Source: Halobacteriaceae archaeon Tc-Br11_E2g27 (lineage in GTDB: Archaea > Halobacteriota > Halobacteria > Halobacteriales > Haloarculaceae). Taken from it: a DNA stretch of 5,507 nucleotides. The DNA is taken from contig LKNH01000183.1 of the NCBI GenBank assembly GCA_001564135.1, forward strand, positions 1-5,507, in the 5' to 3' direction. Positions 1 to 5,348 of this stretch are shown one piece after another (the stretch's first letter is position 1; the number at the start of each line of letters is the position of its first letter). The notes under the pieces are model-generated. The model was not told where the DNA came from. It saw only the letters and a list, made by a program, of their open reading frames with translations, and made no database searches. The translations under genes were made by a program, and so were the position numbers.

Positions 1-112
1 ATTCTACTCAACCCAACCTTCTTTTCCAAGGTTTTGGTGGAAGTTAGCTTTTGATTCAAAGGCCAAAACCGCTTGAGTATGGGCGCCGTAGAAAAAACAA
101 CGAGCACACTCT
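1..112 (+). promoter_or_regulatory. Upstream region of copA with 17-bp near-palindrome and weak TATA-like element
   Basis: No gene is supported here. Positions 47-63 read GCTTTTGATTCAAAGGC, a near-palindrome with 7 of 8 base pairs symmetric about a central T; its core TTTGATTCAAA (50-60) is perfect. It abuts an A-rich CCAAAACC (63-70) that could act as TATA element, which would place the transcription start near position 90 and leave a short leader. A second inverted repeat, AACCTT/AAGGTT, lies at 15-20 and 28-33 with a 7-base loop and T residues after it; it could belong to the 3' end of an upstream transcript. The operator idea is inference; the symmetry is directly visible. Confidence 0.4.
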
Positions 113-2719
113 ATGAAAACAACCATTCCAATCACGGGCATGTCCTGTGCGACCTGTTCGGCGACCGTCGAGGACGCGGTGGGCGAACTCGATGGCGTCG
201 AGCAGGTTGATGTCAACTTTGCAACTGACGAAGCAACGCTCAAGTTTGACCCGGGAACGGTCTCGCTTGCGGAAATTTATACAGTTATCGAAGAGTCCGG
301 GTATTCTCCGGAACGACAGACCGAGACAATCGAGGTTGCTGGGATGTCCTGTGCGACGTGTGCAGAGAGTACGACACAAGCCATCGAATCGGAAGCAGGT
401 GTCCTTGAAGCAAACGTCAACTTCGCAACGGATGAGGCGACTGTTGCATTCAATCCGGAGGCCACCTCGCTGCCTGCTATCTACGACGCTATTGAGGAGG
501 CAGGATTCGAACCCCAGCGTGATGCCGAATTGAGTGAACTTGGCGAAGAGCGAGAAACTGCTGTTCAGCGCGACCTGCGGCATAAACGCCGATGGGTTAT
601 TCTGGGCGGTCTCATGACTGCTCCGTTCGCGCTCGTGATGCTCTGGATGCTGCCGATGTTCGACCGCCCGGAAACAATCCTCGGTATCGACCCCGACTGG
701 TACGAATTTGTGCTTGCGACCGGACTGATGGCAACGCTCGGGAGACACTTTATCCGCGGGGCCTACAAGGCACTCAGAAAAAACCGGCAAGCCAATATGG
801 ATACGTTGGTCGCTGTTGGTACTAGCGCCGGGTATATTTACAGCACCGCAGTCCTCGTGGATGTCGTTGAAGGTGGGCTGTATTACGAAGCAGTTGCAGT
901 CATCCTCTGGTTTATCTTTGTAGGTGTCTGGCTGGAAACTCGCTCGAAAGCCAAAGCGAGCGCAGCACTTCGAAAACTCCTCGAACTACAGGCTGATGAG
1001 GCCACAGTAATTCGGGATGGCGAAGAAGTTGTCGTCCCCGTTGAGGAGTTACAGGTTGATGACCTGTTGAAAGTGCGGCCCGGCGAACGGATTCCGACTG
1101 ACGGCGAAGTCGTCGACGGACAGAGTGCCGTTGATGAAGCGATGGTTACTGGCGAATCTGTCCCTGTCGAGAAAGGCGTCGGCGATGAAGTGATTGGTGG
1201 GACGATTAACGAAAACGGTGTTCTCACCGTACGCGCCACAAACGTCGGTGAAGAAACCGCAATTCAACAAATTGTCCAGCGGGTGAAAGAAGCACAGTCG
1301 CGTCAGCCTGATATTCAACGCTTGGTCGATTCGTTCTCAGCCTACTTTGTCCCCGCTGTGATTGTCAATGCAATTGTGTGGGCGACATTGTGGTATTTCT
1401 TCTCGCCACAACTGCTTGAGATTTCGACGGCCATTGGGTCAGTGTTGCCCGTTGACCCTGTTGGTGGCGGCCCAATTGGGACAGCTGCTGGCGGCGTCCC
1501 TGTCTTTGAATTCTCGATTATCGTGCTTGCCAGCGCGCTCCTCGTTGCCTGTCCCTGTGCGCTTGGGCTTGCAACACCTGCCGCAACGATGGTCGGTTCG
1601 ACAATCTCGGCAACGAACGGTGTTCTCTATAAAGGCGCAGATATTCTCGAAAAGACCCGTGGCATCGATACCGTCGTCTTCGACAAAACAGGGACACTCA
1701 CACACGGGAATATGGTGGTGACAGATGTAATCCCGGTTACTGACGAGAAGACACGGCCCGATGGCGGTGTTGTTACAGAGTCAGCAGATACTGGTGGCGA
1801 CGAATCGTTCGTTCTTTCTGTTGCCGCGAGCGCTGAGCATGGTTCGGAACACCCTCTCGCCCGCGCAATTGTTGACGAAGCGGACAAACGGGGTATCTCT
1901 CTCGATGACCCGACTGATTTCGAGAACGTCCCTGGTCACGGCATCAACGCAACAATACCTGATGGTGATGTGTTGGTTGGTAACCGGACGCTGATGGAAG
2001 AGTATGGTGTTGAGATGAGTTCGGTCGAACAGCAGATGGAACAGCTAGAGCGGGACGGGAAAACCGCGATGCTGGTTGCACTAAACGGCGACCTCATCGG
2101 CATTATTGCGACAGCTGATGAAATCCGAGAAAGCGCACGCGAGACAATTGCCTCGCTTCACGAGCGTGGACTGCGTGTGATGATGCTTACCGGTGATAAC
2201 GAGCGCACTGGTCGCGCTGTCGCAGCGGAGGTCGGTATTAACCCTGAAAACGTTCGTGCAGGCGTTCTTCCTGATGATAAAGCCGATACAATTGACGCAA
2301 TTCAATCCAACGGTGAACGGGCAATGATGGTCGGCGACGGCGTCAATGACGCACCTGCCCTGACGACTGCACATATCGGGGTTGCAATTGGTTCCGGAAC
2401 CGATGTTGCTATTGAAAGCGGGGATATCACGCTCGTGCGCGATGACCCAGCTGACGTATTAAAGGCAATGCGCGTCGCTGATGCGACAATCTCGAAGGTT
2501 CGACAGAATCTCTTCTGGGCATTTATCTATAATGTGACACTCATTCCGATTGCCTCAATCGGACTGCTTAACCCGATGCTTGCTGGCGTAGCGATGGCTG
2601 CTTCCAGTGTCTCCGTGATGTCAAATAGCCTTGCGTTTATTTCCTATGATCCACACAAAGAGTATGTCTTCCTGCCGTTCAAGCCATTTGTTTGGGTTGG
2701 ACAGCAACTCCGCTACTGA
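113..2719 (+). CDS. copA: Copper-exporting P1B-type ATPase with two HMA domains (CopA)
   Basis: An 868-residue membrane pump that couples ATP hydrolysis to export of Cu(I), and probably Ag(I), from the cytoplasm. Two N-terminal heavy-metal-associated domains carry GMSCATC motifs (Cys12/Cys15 and Cys80/Cys83). Membrane segments follow from about 161. The actuator domain has TGES at 346-349. The membrane metal-site motif CPC is at 480-482. The phosphorylation motif DKTGT is at 524-528 (Asp524). The nucleotide-binding domain has His-Pro at 580-581, and the hinge GDGVNDAPAL is at 741-750. Transmembrane signature residues Tyr806-Asn807 and Met828-x-x-Ser831-Ser832 match the Cu(I) P1B-1 subgroup rather than Zn/Cd pumps. 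Length is typical of the family. The start at 113 leaves only five residues before the first HMA strand, as expected. The gene is alone in its operon within the window; a chaperone or regulator could lie further left. A Gly-rich loop at about 445-472 sits before the CPC helix. Confidence 0.96.
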   Translation: MKTTIPITGMSCATCSATVEDAVGELDGVEQVDVNFATDEATLKFDPGTVSLAEIYTVIEESGYSPERQTETIEVAGMSCATCAESTTQAIESEAGVLEANVNFATDEATVAFNPEATSLPAIYDAIEEAGFEPQRDAELSELGEERETAVQRDLRHKRRWVILGGLMTAPFALVMLWMLPMFDRPETILGIDPDWYEFVLATGLMATLGRHFIRGAYKALRKNRQANMDTLVAVGTSAGYIYSTAVLVDVVEGGLYYEAVAVILWFIFVGVWLETRSKAKASAALRKLLELQADEATVIRDGEEVVVPVEELQVDDLLKVRPGERIPTDGEVVDGQSAVDEAMVTGESVPVEKGVGDEVIGGTINENGVLTVRATNVGEETAIQQIVQRVKEAQSRQPDIQRLVDSFSAYFVPAVIVNAIVWATLWYFFSPQLLEISTAIGSVLPVDPVGGGPIGTAAGGVPVFEFSIIVLASALLVACPCALGLATPAATMVGSTISATNGVLYKGADILEKTRGIDTVVFDKTGTLTHGNMVVTDVIPVTDEKTRPDGGVVTESADTGGDESFVLSVAASAEHGSEHPLARAIVDEADKRGISLDDPTDFENVPGHGINATIPDGDVLVGNRTLMEEYGVEMSSVEQQMEQLERDGKTAMLVALNGDLIGIIATADEIRESARETIASLHERGLRVMMLTGDNERTGRAVAAEVGINPENVRAGVLPDDKADTIDAIQSNGERAMMVGDGVNDAPALTTAHIGVAIGSGTDVAIESGDITLVRDDPADVLKAMRVADATISKVRQNLFWAFIYNVTLIPIASIGLLNPMLAGVAMAASSVSVMSNSLAFISYDPHKEYVFLPFKPFVWVGQQLRY

Positions 2720-2729
2720 CGTAATATGT

Positions 2730-3047
2730 AGGAGAATGGACACGCCAACGTTGCCCGGCGTTCGGATGCGGGTAATCCCGCTTGCCTCCTCCACCCCGCG
2801 ACCCTCCGAGCGACGGGTGTCCAGGGGTCCGCTGCTCGCTTCCGCGCCTGACGAACTGCCCCCGGTTAACCGAACGAGGCCATCCCTGCAGATGGATTCG
2901 CTCGGACCTCCGTCCCCGCAGGACGAGGCTTCTCTGTTAGCTTGCAGGGCCCGCGTCCGTCTGACCGGACGCAGCCGGTGTTCGGTCCCCACTTAAGGCC
3001 TTTTGTGGGTGAAGAGCGGGGCCTAACCGCCCGACCTAGTCCATTAC
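2730..3047 (-). ncRNA. ffs: Signal recognition particle RNA (archaeal 7S RNA)
   Basis: RNA scaffold of the signal recognition particle, which with SRP54 and SRP19 targets ribosomes translating membrane and secreted proteins to FtsY. Read on the minus strand, 2827-2856 holds the conserved helix 8 hairpin: GUCAGG on one side, a GGAA tetraloop (2843-2840) closed by CGC/GCG, and AGCAG on the other, which form the asymmetric and symmetric loops bound by SRP54. Positions 2895-2880 form helix 6, stem CCAUC/GAUGG capped by a GCAG (GNAR) tetraloop bound by SRP19. The termini pair, AAUGGAC (3045-3039) with GUCCAUU (2741-2735), giving the archaeal helix 1 that closes the Alu domain. Length near 310 matches haloarchaeal 7S RNAs. 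Exact ends are estimated from helix 1. The gene converges on copA with about ten bases between them; no functional link is implied. Confidence 0.93.
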
Positions 3048-3063
3048 AATCTATCCGGGTACC

Positions 3064-3080
3064 GCATAAGGGCCTTTCGG
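3064..3080 (-). promoter_or_regulatory. Putative promoter of the SRP RNA gene
   Basis: On the minus strand the sequence reads CCGAAAGGCCTTATGCG (3080-3064): a purine-rich BRE-like CGAAAG followed by CTTATG as TATA element. Its centre lies about 22-26 bases upstream of the predicted RNA 5' end at 3045-3041, the normal archaeal spacing. Judged by position and pattern only. Confidence 0.5.
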
Positions 3081-3125
3081 AGACAACTCGTCGATTACCG
3101 CCCATCCATGGATTGGACCCACGTC

Positions 3126-3131
3126 AAAAAA
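3126..3131 (+). promoter_or_regulatory. Weak TATA-like element for the small coiled-coil gene
   Basis: An AAAAAA run is centred 33 bases before the ATG at 3162, the spacing expected for a leaderless or nearly leaderless haloarchaeal mRNA. It lies downstream of the alternative ATG at 3108, so if real it rules out that longer start. The motif is simple A-richness, hence the low confidence. Confidence 0.3.
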
Positions 3132-3161
3132 GCTTCAAGTACCCTGTCCGTAAGAGAGTGT

Positions 3162-3485
3162 ATGGACATCGCCGGGACAAAAAAGAAACTCCAGCGGATG
3201 AGTAAAGTCGCCGAACAGAGCTACAAGAAGATGAACGAGTTGCTTGAACGCGTACAGGGCATGCAAAATGACCTCGAAACGACGAGCGAACAGGTCGACC
3301 ATATCGAGCATGAACTTACAGAACAGCGTGTTCTGCTGAACGCGCTCGCTGAACAGCAGGATATCGACGTTGAAGAGCTCCTCGAGGAGGCTGACCTTCC
3401 TCCTCATCCTGCTGAAGAGGACGAAGAGACTGACGAAAACCTCCGAAAAAAGGCCACCAGCCGCCCATCAGCAAACGAGAAATAG
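3162..3485 (+). CDS. Small coiled-coil haloarchaeal protein (DUF5798-like)
   Basis: A 107-residue acidic, cysteine-free protein with no membrane segment or signal peptide. Residues 1-75 resemble the haloarchaeal DUF5798 family as I remember it: a basic start (GTKKKLQRMSK), a long amphipathic helix with heptad-like hydrophobic spacing (LLERVQGMQNDLE, then EQVDHIEHELTEQRVLLNALAEQQ), then DIDVEELL. The tail (about 76-107) is Pro, Asp, Glu and Lys rich and probably disordered. The function of the family is unknown to me; such a coiled coil suggests oligomerisation or an adaptor role, which is inference. In-frame ATG codons occur at 3108 and 3162. I chose 3162 because the extra 18 residues do not resemble the family, and because a TATA-like run lies about 33 bases before 3162. 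The gene converges on the redoxin gene with a 4-base gap and diverges from the SRP RNA gene. Confidence 0.8.
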   Translation: MDIAGTKKKLQRMSKVAEQSYKKMNELLERVQGMQNDLETTSEQVDHIEHELTEQRVLLNALAEQQDIDVEELLEEADLPPHPAEEDEETDENLRKKATSRPSANEK

Positions 3486-3489
3486 CGGA

Positions 3490-4008
3490 TTACTCTGGCT
3501 GAATCTCGGGTTCTTCAACAGGTACCCCCAAATCCCGTATCGATTCAGTAACTGCTATCGGGGGCGCGTTCGCCGTCAGTTCAAGCGGGGACTCTGCTTT
3601 TTGTATCGCCTGGATTTCCCACGTTTCATCGATGACGATAGCAGCGCGTCCCGGTATTTGGGTATGTCCTTCCCACTCATCACGGAGAACGTCGTAGGAG
3701 TCAGCAATGCTCCCGTGAAAATCGGACACGAGTGGAAACGAAAAGTTGTACTGGTCTGCATATGCCGCGTGGCTATAGAGACTGTCCCCTGTGAGACAGA
3801 TAACTGAGAGTTCTTCATGTTCTGTCCAACCTGCCTGTTGGATGGCAAGGAGTTCTGCTGTCGATGCCGGGACGAAATCAGCAGGTTCGAACACGAGAAC
3901 AACAGCCTGGTGTGATTCCACGTGGTCAAATAGCTCCAGCATGGCTGCCTCTCGCGCTGACACTGCCGGGGCAAGAAAATCTGGTGCTTTGTTTCCAACA
4001 GTAACCAT
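3490..4008 (-). CDS. Redoxin-fold (AhpC/TSA-like) protein lacking the peroxidatic cysteine
   Basis: A 172-residue cytoplasmic protein of the peroxiredoxin/AhpC-TSA superfamily. The family start VGNKAPDF is at residues 4-11. VVLVFEPADF (36-45) is the strand leading to the active site. LSVICLTGDSLYSHAAYA (67-84) and FSFPLVSD (89-96) are the next core elements, and the conserved Arg is at 121 in GRAAIVID. In active enzymes the segment after the strand follows Pro-x-x-x-Thr-x-x-Cys. Here it reads PADFVPAS (42-49): Thr is replaced by Val46 and the peroxidatic Cys by Ser49. The only cysteine is Cys71 in the following strand, not a recognised catalytic position. Peroxidase activity by the usual mechanism is therefore unlikely; a regulatory, scaffold or redox-sensing role is inference. 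The ATG lies 3 bases after the stop of the upstream RecA-fold gene, so the two are almost surely cotranscribed. A sequencing error at codon 49 alone would not explain the changes on both sides. Confidence 0.85.
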   Translation of the reverse strand: MVTVGNKAPDFLAPAVSAREAAMLELFDHVESHQAVVLVFEPADFVPASTAELLAIQQAGWTEHEELSVICLTGDSLYSHAAYADQYNFSFPLVSDFHGSIADSYDVLRDEWEGHTQIPGRAAIVIDETWEIQAIQKAESPLELTANAPPIAVTESIRDLGVPVEEPEIQPE

Positions 4009-4011
4009 CGG

Positions 4012-4629
4012 TTATGCTGGCTCTGGGAGACGGACTGTTACGTTTTCGTGCTCATCAATTTCAACAATTCCGTCAAAGAGCTGTTTGAGCGTGTTGATGT
4101 CCTCTGCGTTGTGTGCCGTTGATTCCAAAACGTGGATACCAATTGCATTCGCATCATTAATTCTACTGGTGAGTACGTGCATAAATCGAAAAACAGTCTG
4201 GACATCGGAGTACATCAACAATGTTGAAAGGGAATCAACGGCGATACGGTTCTGCTTGACGCCATGGTCGGTGTAGAACATCTCGAGGAATTCTGAGAAC
4301 TTTATTCCTATCCCGGTCATATCAACCGGCGACGAAGCATATTTGACCTGGTCTGAGTCCTGTGTTGAACGACCTTGGTGTTGGGTGACACAATCGACAA
4401 TACCAAGATGTGTGCGATCTGGGTTGTCGAGAAGTGAATTGAAATCAGCTAAGACACGCTCTGAACTATCCCGGGTCGTGATAATCACTGAACCGTCCCC
4501 CTTGTTCGCCCCCGTTGCGAGTGCGTTCAGTGCCAGCTTTCGGCCACCACTAAGTGGTGGACCGGAGACGAGGATGTTCGTACCAGCGTCAACCGTGGCA
4601 TGCTGGAAGTCAGGACCTAGTTCGTACAT
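4012..4629 (-). CDS. KaiC/RAD55-like RecA-superfamily protein with altered Walker A motif
   Basis: A 205-residue soluble single-domain protein of the haloarchaeal KaiC/GvpD/RAD55-like group, sometimes labelled HTR-like in haloarchaeal genomes. It begins with a short lead (MYELGPDF) and a strand GTNILVSGPP that runs into the P-loop position, GPPLSGGR at 23-30. Canonical loops end GK[ST]; here the Lys position is Gly29 and the following residues are Arg30-Lys31. A Walker B-like strand RIAVDS (128-133, Asp132) is followed by a helix LSTLLMYSDVQTVFRF and the strand AIGIHVLES (162-170). SPVDMTGIGIKFSEFLE (100-116) is a segment I recall from this group. No DNA-binding or sensor domain is fused. It may bind nucleotide weakly or not at all, and may act as a regulatory partner; this is inference. 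It is the first gene of an operon with the redoxin-like gene 3 bases downstream, and diverges from the tRNA gene. Confidence 0.75.
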   Translation of the reverse strand: MYELGPDFQHATVDAGTNILVSGPPLSGGRKLALNALATGANKGDGSVIITTRDSSERVLADFNSLLDNPDRTHLGIVDCVTQHQGRSTQDSDQVKYASSPVDMTGIGIKFSEFLEMFYTDHGVKQNRIAVDSLSTLLMYSDVQTVFRFMHVLTSRINDANAIGIHVLESTAHNAEDINTLKQLFDGIVEIDEHENVTVRLPEPA

Positions 4630-4694
4630 TGGAGTGTAACTTTTTGGATGGTAACCGCTCGCATTCCGTTCTTACCTACTTTCCACAGGGACGC

Positions 4695-4710
4695 TATATA
4701 GGGTTTTTCG
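4695..4710 (-). promoter_or_regulatory. Putative promoter of the RecA-fold/redoxin operon
   Basis: The minus strand reads CGAAAAACCCTATATA (4710-4695), a purine-rich BRE-like stretch directly before TATATA. Transcription would start near 4671, leaving a leader of about 40 bases before the ATG at 4629. I see no clear Shine-Dalgarno sequence in that leader. TATATA is itself palindromic, so strand assignment rests on the flanking BRE-like bases. Confidence 0.4.
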
Positions 4711-4773
4711 TCCAGGGTATAGGTTTCAATTGAAGGTTGCACAGTCTGTCTATCGGAGATGGAAACCGGGGAG

Positions 4774-4780
4774 TTTTTAT
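4774..4780 (+). promoter_or_regulatory. Putative TATA box of the tRNA-Arg gene
   Basis: TTTTTAT, preceded by a purine-rich stretch AAACCGGGGAG, is centred 30 bases before the mature tRNA 5' end. That predicts a start a few bases upstream of the tRNA, as usual for archaeal tRNA genes with a 5' leader removed by RNase P. Confidence 0.6.
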
Positions 4781-4806
4781 TCCAACGTCGGTTCGTGTTT
4801 GAATAC

Positions 4807-4881
4807 GGGCGCTTAGCTCAGTTTGGACAGAGTACTTGGCTTCGGACCAAGATGTCGCGGGTTCAAATCCTGCAGCGCCCA
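4807..4881 (+). tRNA. tRNA-Arg (anticodon UCG)
   Basis: A complete cloverleaf can be drawn. The acceptor stem GGGCGCT (4807-4813) pairs with AGCGCCC (4874-4880), with discriminator A4881. The D stem is GCTC/GAGT (4816-4819, 4830-4833), with GG in the loop. The anticodon stem is CTTGG/CCAAG (4835-4839, 4847-4851), with loop CTTCGGA. The variable loop is ATGTC. The T stem GCGGG/CCTGC (4857-4861, 4869-4873) encloses TTCAAAT. The anticodon at 4842-4844 is TCG, reading the arginine codon CGA. No intron is present, and CCA is not encoded. All stems are intact, so the gene should be functional. Its 3' half is a likely attachment site for the integrase encoded 468 bases downstream. Confidence 0.95.
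4842..4881 (+). other. Candidate attachment site (attL) in the tRNA-Arg 3' half
   Basis: Tyrosine-recombinase elements of haloarchaea commonly integrate into the 3' part of tRNA genes and restore the gene with an identical segment carried by the element. Here an integrase gene pointing away from the tRNA starts 468 bases downstream, with AT-rich non-coding DNA between. I saw no second copy of the tRNA 3' end in this window, so the partner attR must lie to the right if the idea holds. The exact limits of the core are unknown. Confidence 0.4.
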
Positions 4882-4884
4882 TTC

Positions 4885-4896
4885 TGTTTTATTTTA
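4885..4896 (+). terminator. T-rich terminator of tRNA-Arg
   Basis: CTGTTTTATTTT begins four bases after the discriminator base. Runs of T on the non-template strand are the normal termination signal for archaeal RNA polymerase. Confidence 0.55.
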
Positions 4897-5085
4897 GTTA
4901 GAAACAAACAGACGACGTAGGGGTGTTTATAAATGGTGTCAGAAACCCGAGGAGTGAGTTTAACCCGTTATATATGACTTTACCGCCGTCTGTCGATTTT
5001 GGGGATATAAATACATAAGTAAAGCGAAAATAAACCACTCGATAAACATCTGAGAAACTGTCGTATAATCATTTACTTGATACAT

Positions 5086-5115
5086 CTTCTCCGGATGTCG
5101 GCCATCCGACAGAAG
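5086..5115. repeat. Imperfect inverted repeat (11-bp hairpin)
   Basis: CTTCT (5086-5090) pairs with AGAAG (5111-5115), and CGGATG (5092-5097) with CATCCG (5103-5108) around a 5-base loop TCGGC. The two arms are separated by a one-base versus two-base internal bulge. It could be an operator, an integrase-associated site or an RNA hairpin. Confidence 0.6.
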
Positions 5116-5205
5116 TGGTTACAACTCCGTCATCCACACACCTATCACGTTCGTCGATTTCATCCCTGAAAGAAGTAGACGGGATATCCGTTTTGAAATG
5201 TTAAC

Positions 5206-5256
5206 AAACCCGATTTATCGGCAAAGTAATTCGGGTTCTTCAAACCCATTTTTCGG
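5206..5256 (+). repeat. Direct repeat with intervening inverted copy; alternative hairpins
   Basis: AAACCCGATTTATCGGC (5206-5222) recurs as AAACCCATTTTTCGGC (5242-5257), one base shorter and with one further substitution. Between them TCGGGTT (5231-5237) is an exact reverse complement of AACCCGA (5207-5213), and its GGGTT also pairs with AACCC (5243-5247) across a 5-base loop. The second hairpin is followed by ATTTTT, resembling a hairpin terminator on the plus strand. Only one of the two stems can form at a time. It sits about 95 bases before the integrase start. Confidence 0.6.
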
Positions 5257-5311
5257 CTTCTCTGGTGGCTGAAAGTCCCGTCAGCCTAATTAGCAGTCTC
5301 CCGTGTGAAAG

Positions 5312-5318
5312 TTTAAAA
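5312..5318 (+). promoter_or_regulatory. Putative TATA box of the integrase gene
   Basis: TTTAAAA, preceded by purine-rich GTGAAAG, is centred 34 bases before the integrase ATG. The predicted start near 5341-5343 gives a nearly leaderless mRNA, typical of haloarchaea. The good fit supports the chosen start codon. Confidence 0.6.
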
Positions 5319-5348
5319 GACAACCTTGCCACAAAGCGATGCGAAACA

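Larger units (their letters stand above)
4882..5348. other. AT-rich non-coding region between tRNA and integrase
   Basis: No credible gene is present in about 467 bases: the ATG-started frames I followed (at 4934 and 5095) stop after 14 and 24 codons. The stretch is visibly richer in A and T than the genes to its left. It contains several TATA-like runs (TTTATAAA at 4926-4933, TATATA at 4970-4975, ATATAAAT near 5004-5011). An imperfect inverted repeat ACAGACGACG/CGCCGTCTGT lies at 4908-4917 and 4984-4993 (9 of 10 matching). A long hairpin lies at 5086-5115, and repeated AAACCCGA-type motifs are present. It probably belongs to the element carried with the integrase and may hold integrase or excisionase binding sites; that role is inference. 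Confidence 0.7.

Noticed and set aside
56..790. 244-residue minus-strand open frame opposite the copA start
   Set aside because: It lies antisense to a clear CopA with intact motifs; the protein is Cys and Arg rich, unlike acidic haloarchaeal proteins, and matches no family I know.
2621..3205. Open frames on both strands over the SRP RNA region
   Set aside because: They overlap a structured RNA with recognised helices, and their Arg/Pro/Ser-rich products have no family resemblance; they arise from GC-rich RNA gene sequence.
3370..4276. Plus-strand open frames at 3370-3807 and 3791-4276
   Set aside because: Antisense to the redoxin and RecA-fold genes, with Cys/Ser/Arg-rich low-quality products; the minus-strand proteins have clear fold motifs.
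4694..4882. 62-residue minus-strand frame over the tRNA gene (MGAAGFEPATSWSEAKYSV...)
   Set aside because: This is the familiar false protein produced by translating the antisense of a tRNA; the tRNA cloverleaf is complete.
5095..5169. 24-codon plus-strand frame beginning at the hairpin
   Set aside because: Short, starts inside an inverted repeat, has no promoter or ribosome binding site and no family resemblance.
4882..5348. CRISPR array or insertion sequence in the AT-rich gap
   Set aside because: Repeats are short, unevenly spaced and partly inverted; there is no regular repeat-spacer pattern, no transposase and no flanking terminal inverted repeats.
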